In this document: positions 1 through 6,219 of the stretch, piece after piece
How the letters are laid out: every line of letters begins with the position of its first letter
How positions within the stretch are numbered: the stretch's first letter is position 1
From: an uncultured Fusobacterium sp.
Lineage (GTDB): Bacteria; Fusobacteriota; Fusobacteriia; Fusobacteriales; Fusobacteriaceae
NCBI GenBank assembly: GCA_900543175.1
Contig: UQQO01000066.1
Coordinates: forward strand, 1 to 12,115
Direction of reading: 5' to 3'
DNA: 12,115 nt
Notes under the pieces: generated by a model
What the model was told of the DNA's origin: nothing
Databases searched by the model: none
What the model saw: the letters and a program-made list of their open reading frames with translations, nothing else
Position numbers and translations under genes: made by a program

Positions 1-8
1 AAAAAGAG

Positions 9-52
9 AGCTGAGTAAAACATTTTTTTTAAAATGTTACTCAGCTTTTTTT
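9..52 (+). terminator. Intrinsic terminator of a gene upstream of the window
   Basis: A GC-topped stem is formed by AGCTGAGTAA (9-18) and TTACTCAGCT (37-46). After a two-base bulge (19-20) it continues with CATTTT pairing to AAAATG around a T loop, and a run of T (46-52) follows. This is a classic rho-independent terminator for a plus-strand gene lying left of the window. A-rich sequence at 1-5 means it could also work weakly on the other strand. Confidence 0.8.
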
Positions 53-105
53 ATAGAATTTGATCAGCTGAGTAGATACAAAGGTTAAATAAATAAAATT
101 GAACT

Positions 106-156
106 AAAAATATACCTAAAATCTTAGTAAAACAGGATTAAGGGTATATTTTTTTA
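106..156 (+). terminator. Second terminator-like hairpin
   Basis: AAAATATACC (107-116) pairs with GGTATATTTT (143-152). There is a small internal loop, a second short stem of AATCTT with AGGATT including one G-U pair, and a run of T through 156. It lies about 55 bases beyond the first terminator. It could be a backup terminator or the end of a short untranslated transcript from about 60-150. I see no ORF and no convincing promoter between the two hairpins. Confidence 0.5.
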
Positions 157-241
157 TTATCTGATATAAAAAAAACTTTTTTGAACTAAATTTATACGTA
201 ATGTATTGATAAAAATATAAAAAAATCAAAAAAATTTTTTA

Positions 242-323
242 GATACAAGTTGATGTAAACCCTGTAAAATAAGGGATGACATGTATGATACAAGTTAAAA
301 CCTAGGAAAAACAAGGGTTGACA
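242..323 (+). repeat. Imperfect tandem repeat upstream of the regulator/symporter/sulfatase promoter
   Basis: Two neighbouring blocks align along most of their length: 242-281 and 287-323. Each begins with GATACAAGTT (242-251 and 287-296), continues with an AAACC-type stretch and an A-rich segment, and ends in AAGGGATGACA (271-281) or AAGGGTTGACA (313-323). The second copy supplies the TTGACA of the promoter. The first has ATGACA but no matching -10, so it looks like a duplicated control element rather than a second promoter. Confidence 0.6.
279..295. promoter_or_regulatory. Dyad-symmetric candidate operator
   Basis: The sequence ACATGTATGATACAAGT has eight base pairs on each side of a central G, with a single mismatched pair (281/293). 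Its core is the perfect TGTAT-N-ATACA. It sits about 65 bases upstream of the predicted transcription start. The size and symmetry suit a dimeric regulator such as a GntR/HutC protein, but the binding protein is not known. Confidence 0.4.
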
Positions 324-346
324 AGGGATAGTCTTGATATTATACT
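318..346 (+). promoter_or_regulatory. Promoter of the GntR-symporter-sulfatase unit
   Basis: A perfect -35 hexamer TTGACA (318-323) is followed by a 17-base spacer and TATACT (341-346), a near-consensus primary sigma-factor promoter. Transcription should start near 353. This leaves a leader of about 36 bases before the chosen regulator start at 389. Confidence 0.8.
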
Positions 347-355
347 TAGATTAAC

Positions 356-367
356 AATGATATCATT
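356..367. promoter_or_regulatory. Perfect 12-bp palindrome at the transcription start, candidate repressor site
   Basis: AATGATATCATT is a perfect palindrome lying a few bases after the predicted start of transcription. A protein bound here would block initiation, which suits autorepression by the adjacent GntR protein. AT-rich background makes a chance palindrome possible. Confidence 0.4.
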
Positions 368-388
368 AAAAAATCCATGGGAGAAAAA

Positions 389-1129
389 ATGTTTGTAATT
401 AATAAGGAAAGCGAAGTACCTTTATATCAACAATTAGTTTACAGTTTAAAAAAATGTATTAAAGATGGAGTTTTTAAAAAGGATGATAAAATTCCAGCAG
501 AGTCAGAATTTTGTTCAAAATATGATTTAAGTAGAACAACAGTTAGACAAGCACTTAAAATTTTAGAAAAAGAGGGTTATATTTATAAAATAAGAGGAAA
601 AGGAAGCTATATATCTTCACCTAAGATATATCAAGATAGGTCAGGATTTAGTAAATTTTATGATGATGTAAAAAATTTAGGGAAGATACCAGCTTCAAAG
701 ATTTTATCAGTAAAAGTTAAAAAACCAAATGAATTAGTAAGAGAGAAGATGAATCTTTCAGAAGATGAGTTTATAGTTAAACTTGTTTGGGTGAGATATG
801 GAAACGATGAAGCACTTATTTATGAAACTATATATTTAAACTATTCATTAGTAAAGGGGATAGAAAATATTAATTTAAAAACAAAAAAACTATATGATGT
901 ACTTAATGAGGAGTTTGGGATCAAGATAACTCATGGAAAAGAGATGTTCTATCCATGTAAATTAAATACTACTGAAGCTAAATATCTTGAATTAGCAGAG
1001 GGAGATTTAGGGATGAAAGTAGAAAGGACTACATTTCAGGGAGATAAGGTATTAGAATATACTAAATCTACTGTAAGAGGGGATAAATTCATTTATATGA
1101 CAACCTTTTCGGGGAATAATCACTATTAA
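389..1129 (+). CDS. GntR/HutC-family transcriptional regulator with UTRA domain (first of two)
   Basis: A sugar-responsive DNA-binding repressor in the cytoplasm. Residues about 11-75 form the GntR winged helix-turn-helix (PLYQQL at the start, then SRTTVRQALKILEKEGYIYK and GKGSYIS). Residues about 90-240 form a UTRA ligand-binding domain ending in the usual YTKSTVRGDKF-type strand. In characterised relatives UTRA binds sugar phosphates; the ligand here is unknown. I chose the ATG at 389 over the in-frame ATG at 377 because GGGAG (379-383) lies five bases before 389 and overlaps the upstream codon; the protein is then 246 residues. It is first in a unit with the symporter (15-base gap) and the sulfatase, and follows a strong promoter with dyads, so it probably controls its own operon. 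The family is clear; the inducer is inferred to be a sulfated or phosphorylated amino sugar. Confidence 0.9.
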   Translation: MFVINKESEVPLYQQLVYSLKKCIKDGVFKKDDKIPAESEFCSKYDLSRTTVRQALKILEKEGYIYKIRGKGSYISSPKIYQDRSGFSKFYDDVKNLGKIPASKILSVKVKKPNELVREKMNLSEDEFIVKLVWVRYGNDEALIYETIYLNYSLVKGIENINLKTKKLYDVLNEEFGIKITHGKEMFYPCKLNTTEAKYLELAEGDLGMKVERTTFQGDKVLEYTKSTVRGDKFIYMTTFSGNNHY

Positions 1130-1144
1130 AATTAGGAGGAGAAA

Positions 1145-2851
1145 ATGACATTTATTACATTTGTTTTAATAACAGCATTAATAGCATTTGTTTCATGGTT
1201 AAAAACTAAAGGGGAAGATGGAAGTGCAAAAGGGTACTTCCTAGCAGGAAGAGGACTTACAGCAACAGTAATTGGATTTTCAATGGTATTAACAAGTCTT
1301 TCAACAGAGCAACTTGTAGGAGTTAATGCTTCTTCATATGCAAGTAACTTTTCAATTATAGCTTGGACAGTTCAATCAGTAGTACCTCTATGTGTACTTG
1401 CTCTATACCTACTTCCAAAATATTTAAAAGGTGGATTTACAACAATACCAGAGTTTTTCGAAGAGAGATATGATAGACAAACAAGACAAATAATGTCACT
1501 ATTATTCTTAGTAGCTTATACATTTGTAATGATTCCAGGAGCTCTATATTCAGGAGCTATTGCATTTACTCAAATATTTGACGTAGAAGCAATGTTTGGT
1601 GTTAGCTTCAATACAGCACTATGGGGAGTTGTATGGTTAATAGGAATCATCGGTGGAATATATGCAGTATTTGGAGGATTAAAAGCAGTTGCAGTTTCAG
1701 ATACATTAAATGGTTTTGCTCTAATAATTGGAGGAGCTATGATTCCTTTCTTTGCTTTAAAATACTTAGGTGATGGAAGCATGGCTAAAGGAGTTGAAAT
1801 AGTAACTACAACTCATATTGAAAAATTAACAGCTTGGGGAGCAGCAGCAGATCCTGTACCTTGGACAACAATATTCACAGGAATCTTAATAGTAAACTTC
1901 TTCTATTGGACAACAAACCAAGCAATTATTCAAAGATCATTAGCAGCAAAAAGCTTAGCTGAGGGACAAAAAGGAATTTTATATGCAGCAATATTCCTAT
2001 TATTCTTACCAGTAATGTTAAATGTTCCTGGATTAGTTTCATTCCATATTTTTGGAGATTCACTAAAAAATATTGACTTAGCTTATCCAACACTAGTATC
2101 AAAAGTACTACCAAAACCATTATTAGGATTCTTTACAGCTTGTTTATTTGGAGCTATTTTAAGTACATTTAACTCATTTATAAACAGTGCTGCAACACTA
2201 TTCTGCTATGATATTTATAGACCTATGTTAAAGAAAAATATCTCTGATGAAGATCTAATAAAAGTAGCTAAAATAGCTGGAACAATCATTGCAATTATCT
2301 CTATGATTATAGCTCCATTATTACAATATGGAACTGGAGGATTATTCCTACTATTAAAGAGATTCGCAGGATTCTTTAATATCCCAATAGTTGCACTTGT
2401 AGCAGTAGGATTCTTAAATAGAACTATTTCAGGAAAAGCAGCTAGAGCAACAGTATTGTTACACGTTATTCTTTACTACTCATTAGTATGGATATTCAAA
2501 GTAAAAGTAAACTTTGTACACGTAATGGGAAGCTTATTTGTATTTGATATAATAGTAATGTTTATCTTAGGAAGTATATTTAAAAGAGAAACTCCATATG
2601 TCCCTTCAAATAGCAATAAATCAAATGTAGATTTAACAAGTTGGAAATATGCAAGAGAAGTATCAGCACTATTAATTATTGGATTATGCTACCTATATGC
2701 AATACTTTCTCCATGGGGACTTGCAGGAGGAAATGGATTAGGAAAAATCACTATGATATTTGCTGTATTAACAGTGGTGATTTTAGGAATTATTACATTT
2801 ACTAAAAAGAAAGACAACAATGCAACTATTCAAATAGAGGCAACAAAATAA
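1145..2851 (+). CDS. SSS-family sodium/solute symporter, YidK-like; probable importer of a sulfated sugar
   Basis: An inner-membrane protein of 568 residues, normal length for the solute:sodium symporter family, with about 13-14 hydrophobic segments. Family marks are the N-terminal GYFLAGRxL then STEQLVG (roughly 30-60), [15 protein letters not shown] (from about 177), a [22 protein letters not shown] segment, and [11 protein letters not shown] (338-348), whose Ser340/Thr341 correspond to the Na+-site region in characterised members. From memory it is closest to Escherichia coli YidK, which also sits beside a sulfatase gene and a GntR gene. An AGGAGG (1134-1139) lies five bases before the ATG. 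It lies 15 bases after the regulator and 42 before the sulfatase. Substrate is inferred from that neighbour: an intact sulfated monosaccharide, probably a galactosamine derivative. The family is secure; the substrate is not. Confidence 0.9.
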   Translation: MTFITFVLITALIAFVSWLKTKGEDGSAKGYFLAGRGLTATVIGFSMVLTSLSTEQLVGVNASSYASNFSIIAWTVQSVVPLCVLALYLLPKYLKGGFTTIPEFFEERYDRQTRQIMSLLFLVAYTFVMIPGALYSGAIAFTQIFDVEAMFGVSFNTALWGVVWLIGIIGGIYAVFGGLKAVAVSDTLNGFALIIGGAMIPFFALKYLGDGSMAKGVEIVTTTHIEKLTAWGAAADPVPWTTIFTGILIVNFFYWTTNQAIIQRSLAAKSLAEGQKGILYAAIFLLFLPVMLNVPGLVSFHIFGDSLKNIDLAYPTLVSKVLPKPLLGFFTACLFGAILSTFNSFINSAATLFCYDIYRPMLKKNISDEDLIKVAKIAGTIIAIISMIIAPLLQYGTGGLFLLLKRFAGFFNIPIVALVAVGFLNRTISGKAARATVLLHVILYYSLVWIFKVKVNFVHVMGSLFVFDIIVMFILGSIFKRETPYVPSNSNKSNVDLTSWKYAREVSALLIIGLCYLYAILSPWGLAGGNGLGKITMIFAVLTVVILGIITFTKKKDNNATIQIEATK

Positions 2852-2893
2852 ATAGAGTAATTTTTTAAGTGAAATATGAGGAGGAAAGAAAAA

Positions 2894-4348
2894 ATGAATA
2901 ATAATGTAGTTTATATATTATTAGATCAAGTTAGGCTTGATATGTTAGGAACTTATGGACATAAAATTGTTAAAACTCCTAACATGGATGCAATTGCAGC
3001 AGATGGAGTAAGATTTAATAATGCTTTTACACCAGCTTCAGTTTGTGGACCAGCAAGAACATCTCTTTTCACAGGGCAAATGCCAAGTAACCACGAACTT
3101 ATGAGAAATAGTGAAAAAGGTGGAGAAGGAGATCCTAAATTAGATAATCCTAATATAATTTCAGGAATGGGAGATTACGCAAATTACCTTATAGGAAAAT
3201 GGCATGTTGGAAAAACAGTTCTTCCTAGAGATTTTGGATTTAGAGGACATAACTTCGATGGATATGGATATCCAGGAAGTAGAGTTTACAAAAATATGGT
3301 GTTCGATCAAGGACCAAAACAAGAGCCTAGATATGTAGAATGGTTAAAAGAGAATAACTTTGAAATTCCAGAAGTTACAAATAGTTACTTTGGAGAAAAC
3401 CCACATCTAAGAGTACAAGAGCTTTGTGGACGTTTAAGCGGAACTAGAGAAGCTACTCTTCCATTCTTCGTAGTAGATGAAGCTAAAAAAGCTGTTTTAG
3501 AAGCTAAAAAAGAAAATAAACCATTCTTTATATGGATGAACTTCTGGGGACCACATACTCCTTGTGTAATACCTGAACCATACTATTCAATGTATAAACC
3601 AGAAGATGTAAATCTTGATGAAAGTTTCTACAATCCAATGAATGGAAAACCACTTCACTATAAAGATATAGCTAAAATGTGGGGAGTTTGGGAAGCACCA
3701 GAAGAAAAATGGAAAGAAATTATCTGTAAATTCTGGGGATACATCACTCTTATAGATGATGCTATTGGTGAATTTGTAAAATTCCTAAAAGAAGAGGGAT
3801 TATATGAACAACTATTTATGGCTATAACAGCAGATCATGGAGATGCTATGGGAGCTCATAGATTAATAGAAAAAGGGGAATTTATGTTTGATACAACATA
3901 TAGAATCCCTATGATTGTAAAAGATCCTTGTTCAGATAGAAAGGGAGAAGAGGACAATAACTTTGTTTACCTTCATGATTTAACATCAACTTGTTATGAT
4001 GTTGCTGGAAAAGAGATCCCTTCATTCTTTGATGGAGAGAGTATGCTACCAATTTTAAGAGAACATAAAAATAATGATAGAAAAGGAATCTTAGGACAAC
4101 TAGCTGGACACTTTGTATTCTTTGAACAAAGAATGTGGAGAAGAGATGACTACAAAATAGTATTCAATGCAACAGATGTTGGAGAGCTATATGATATTAA
4201 AAATGATAAAGGGGAAATAAACAACCTATTCTATAATCCAGAATATGCAGATATTAAAAAAGAGATGCTAGAAGAGTTATATGATGAAATGGTAAAAATA
4301 AAAGATCCTCTAGCTAACTGGTTATATAGAATAATTAATGAAATTTAA
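2894..4348 (+). CDS. Cytoplasmic type I (formylglycine) sulfatase, YidJ-like
   Basis: Hydrolyses a sulfate ester, probably on an imported amino sugar. The alkaline-phosphatase-like fold begins almost at once (NNNVVYILLDQ). Family residues visible: Asp11 and Gln12 (metal), Cys51 in C-G-P-A-R (the C-x-P-x-R signature, Cys to be converted to formylglycine), Lys102 and His104 in GKWH, His221 in GPHTP, Asp314-His315 in ADHGD, and His322 and Lys327. All catalytic positions appear intact. I chose the ATG at 2894 over the one at 2876: GAGGAGG (2878-2884) overlaps the upstream codon and is nine bases from 2894, giving 484 residues. There is no signal peptide with either start, so the enzyme should stay in the cytoplasm, unlike most glycan sulfatases of Bacteroides. 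It follows the symporter in the same unit. No maturase gene is in the window. A phosphonate or phosphate monoester hydrolase is a less likely alternative. Confidence 0.88.
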   Translation: MNNNVVYILLDQVRLDMLGTYGHKIVKTPNMDAIAADGVRFNNAFTPASVCGPARTSLFTGQMPSNHELMRNSEKGGEGDPKLDNPNIISGMGDYANYLIGKWHVGKTVLPRDFGFRGHNFDGYGYPGSRVYKNMVFDQGPKQEPRYVEWLKENNFEIPEVTNSYFGENPHLRVQELCGRLSGTREATLPFFVVDEAKKAVLEAKKENKPFFIWMNFWGPHTPCVIPEPYYSMYKPEDVNLDESFYNPMNGKPLHYKDIAKMWGVWEAPEEKWKEIICKFWGYITLIDDAIGEFVKFLKEEGLYEQLFMAITADHGDAMGAHRLIEKGEFMFDTTYRIPMIVKDPCSDRKGEEDNNFVYLHDLTSTCYDVAGKEIPSFFDGESMLPILREHKNNDRKGILGQLAGHFVFFEQRMWRRDDYKIVFNATDVGELYDIKNDKGEINNLFYNPEYADIKKEMLEELYDEMVKIKDPLANWLYRIINEI

Positions 4349-4351
4349 AAG

Positions 4352-4381
4352 TTGCTAAAAAGTATAAGGTTATGATATTAT
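4352..4381 (+). promoter_or_regulatory. Possible promoter before the second GntR gene
   Basis: TTGCTA (4352-4357), an 18-base spacer and TATTAT (4376-4381) form a plausible promoter in the 65-base gap after the sulfatase. The dyad ATATTAT-CT-ATAATAT (4375-4390) overlaps its -10 and could be an operator. No terminator is visible after the sulfatase, so readthrough from unit 1 is also likely. Confidence 0.4.
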
Positions 4382-4413
4382 CTATAATATGAATAAATAT
4401 TATGGAGGACAGA

Positions 4414-5136
4414 ATGGTATTAAAAAATTCCAAAAGTCCACTTTATTACCAATTAGCTGAAATTATTTTAAGTGAAATAGAAAGTAAAAATCTAAAAGAG
4501 AATGATAAATTACTTACTGAGAGAGAATATGCAAAGAAATATGAGTTAAGCAGAGCTACTGTGAGACAGGCTCTTGCTTATCTAGAAGAAAAAGGATATG
4601 TTTATAAGATTCAGGGATGTGGAACTTTTGTTTCATCAAAAGTGATACAACAAAAGTTACTAAAAGTTTATAGTTTTACTGAAGAGATGAAAAAACTTGG
4701 CAAAATCCCTGAATCTAAAATTTTATCCTTAAAAAAAATAGTTGGGGATGAAAAAGTAGCAAAAGAGTTAAATCTCAATAGTTCAGATGAAATTTTTGAG
4801 CTTGAAAGGCTAAGAATAGCAGACAGAGAGATAATTATGTATGAGCGAACATATATGCCAGTAAAAAAAATGCCAAATCTTTCAAAAAAAGAATTGCTTA
4901 TTAGTCCATTATATGATATCATTCAAAGTAGGTATAAGATAAACTTTAATAAAGTATTCGAACGTTTTTCTGTTTTAAAAGCAGATGAAAGTGTAGCTAG
5001 CATTTTACAAGTAAATAGAAACAGTCCTTTAATAAAATTGCAAAGATGGACATACAGTGGAATGGAGATTATAGAATACACAATAAGTTTGGTACGTGGA
5101 GATAGATTTGAATTTGAAGTAGAACTTGAAGAGTAA
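4414..5136 (+). CDS. GntR/HutC-family transcriptional regulator with UTRA domain (second of two)
   Basis: A second sugar-responsive DNA-binding protein, paralogous to the one encoded at 389-1129 but clearly diverged. The winged helix-turn-helix spans about residues 9-73 (PLYYQLAEIIL, then LSRATVRQALAYLEEKGYVYK and CGTFVSS). A UTRA domain follows to the end, with YTISLVRGDRFEF near the C-terminus. The ATG at 4414 is preferred to the in-frame ATG at 4402, because GGAGG (4404-4408) overlaps the upstream codon and stands five bases from 4414; the protein is then 240 residues. It lies between the sulfatase and the kinase and is followed at once by a small terminator, so its dose may be set separately from the catabolic genes. 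Likely target, by position: the kinase-agaS-aldolase-lacC unit, with an amino-sugar phosphate or tagatose-6-phosphate as effector (inferred). Confidence 0.9.
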   Translation: MVLKNSKSPLYYQLAEIILSEIESKNLKENDKLLTEREYAKKYELSRATVRQALAYLEEKGYVYKIQGCGTFVSSKVIQQKLLKVYSFTEEMKKLGKIPESKILSLKKIVGDEKVAKELNLNSSDEIFELERLRIADREIIMYERTYMPVKKMPNLSKKELLISPLYDIIQSRYKINFNKVFERFSVLKADESVASILQVNRNSPLIKLQRWTYSGMEIIEYTISLVRGDRFEFEVELEE

Positions 5137-5140
5137 AAAG

Positions 5141-5170
5141 AGACTTAAATATAAAAGTCTGATTTTTTTT
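5141..5170 (+). terminator. Short intrinsic terminator after the second GntR gene
   Basis: AGACTT (5141-5146) pairs with AAGTCT (5155-5160) around an eight-base loop. GA and eight T follow (5163-5170), and A residues at 5135-5139 can extend the stem against the T run. It begins four bases after the stop codon. With only six base pairs in the core it may be leaky, lowering rather than blocking transcription into the kinase gene. Confidence 0.6.
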
Positions 5171-5177
5171 AAAAGAA

Positions 5178-5210
5178 AATTGGTACGGACGATATAACAA
5201 TTAATTAATG
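5178..5210 (+). promoter_or_regulatory. Probable promoter/operator region of the kinase-agaS-kbaY-lacC unit
   Basis: After the terminator, TTGGTA (5180-5185) could be a -35, with TAATTA (5202-5207, 16-base spacer) or TATAAC (5193-5198) as imperfect -10 choices. The stretch ATTGGTACGGAC (5179-5190) resembles the left half and centre of operators described for NagR/DasR-type GntR regulators (TGGTnTAGACCA class). The right half is not conserved. Promoter and operator are both tentative. Confidence 0.3.
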
Positions 5211-5235
5211 ATTCGAGTTTTTTAAAGGAGGACTT

Positions 5236-6195
5236 ATGTCATATTTTGTAGGAGTAGACATTGGTGGAACAAATGTTGAAATGGGAATATTGAATGAATT
5301 AGGAGAGATACTAATTAAAAAAAGTATCAAAACTGATTCAAAAAAAGGAGCAGAGGATACATTTGGAAGAATATGGACAGCAATCAATAGTTTGATAACA
5401 GAATTAGGAATAACTAAAGATGATATCAAATCTATAGGAATGGGAATTCCTGGACCTGTATTAAACAATTCTGTTGTAAAAATAGCTGCAAATTTTTCTT
5501 GGGGAGATAATTTTCCAGCTAAAGAATTAATGGAAAAAATTTCAGGAAAACCAGTTAAAGTTGGAAACGATGTTAAGTTAATAGCATTAGGAGAAACTTT
5601 ATTTGGGGCTGGAAGAGGCTATAAAAATAGTATAACTATTCCAATAGGAACTGGAATAGCTGCTGGAATCATAATCAATGGAGCTATTGTTGAGGGAGCA
5701 GATGGAGCAGCAGGAGAGTTTGGACATGTAGTCGTAAACAAGCAAGGATACAAATGTGGTTGTGGATTAACTGGATGTTTAGAAACTTACTGTTCAGCAA
5801 CTGGTATAATTAGAGAAGGAAAAAGAAGATTAGCAGAAAATAAAGAGAATGCTCTTTATAGAAGAATAAATGGAAGTATTGACAGTTTAGAAGCTAGAGA
5901 TATATTTGATTTAGCTAAAGCTGGAGATAAATTCTGTATGGATATAGTTGATTGGTTCTGTGAATATATGGCTGAAGGAATTGGAATGTTATTAAATATT
6001 TTAAATCCTGAAATCATAATATTCTCAGGAGGAGTAGCAAGAGCTGGAGATATACTTTTAGATGGAGTTAAGAAAAATCTTGCTAAATATGCTTTAGGAA
6101 TGACAATGGAAAACTTAAAGTTTGCTTTTGGTGAACTAAATGAGGAAGCTGGAATTAAAGGGGCAGCAGCTCTTGTAATGAATGAGAATAAATAA
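5236..6195 (+). CDS. ROK-family sugar kinase, probable (N-acetyl)galactosamine 6-kinase
   Basis: A cytoplasmic ATP-dependent hexose or aminohexose kinase of 319 residues, standard ROK length. Visible are the N-terminal phosphate loop DIGGTN (8-13), the catalytic Asp112 in GNDVK, the IGTGI nucleotide loop (137-141), and the ROK zinc module: His164, Cys174, Cys176 and Cys181, with Glu161 and Glu183 near the sugar site. AGGAGG (5226-5231) precedes the ATG. It heads the catabolic genes, 24 bases before agaS. No PTS is present, so a kinase is required to make the 6-phosphate that AgaS uses. ROK-type GalNAc kinases (AgaK) fill this role in other aga clusters, such as that of Shewanella. The substrate assignment is from context; a glucokinase- or ManNAc-kinase-like specificity cannot be excluded by sequence alone. 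Confidence 0.85.
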   Translation: MSYFVGVDIGGTNVEMGILNELGEILIKKSIKTDSKKGAEDTFGRIWTAINSLITELGITKDDIKSIGMGIPGPVLNNSVVKIAANFSWGDNFPAKELMEKISGKPVKVGNDVKLIALGETLFGAGRGYKNSITIPIGTGIAAGIIINGAIVEGADGAAGEFGHVVVNKQGYKCGCGLTGCLETYCSATGIIREGKRRLAENKENALYRRINGSIDSLEARDIFDLAKAGDKFCMDIVDWFCEYMAEGIGMLLNILNPEIIIFSGGVARAGDILLDGVKKNLAKYALGMTMENLKFAFGELNEEAGIKGAAALVMNENK

Positions 6196-6219
6196 ATTTT
6201 TGAAAAGGAGAGAGTGCAA

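Noticed and set aside
158..241. A-rich and T-rich stretch as a curved-DNA or UP element
   Set aside because: A-tracts are general in this low-GC sequence and this one is too far from the promoter at 318-346 to be an UP element.
1570..2120. Antisense ORFs inside the symporter gene, and similar ones inside the second GntR gene and the kinase gene
   Set aside because: No SD and no recognisable domains. They lie wholly within, or opposite the start of, strongly supported genes and look like by-products of hydrophobic or AT-rich codons.
2894..4348. Secreted mucin- or chondroitin-type sulfatase acting on polymer
   Set aside because: No signal peptide or lipobox at either possible start, and no glycoside hydrolase, lyase or SusCD-like genes nearby.
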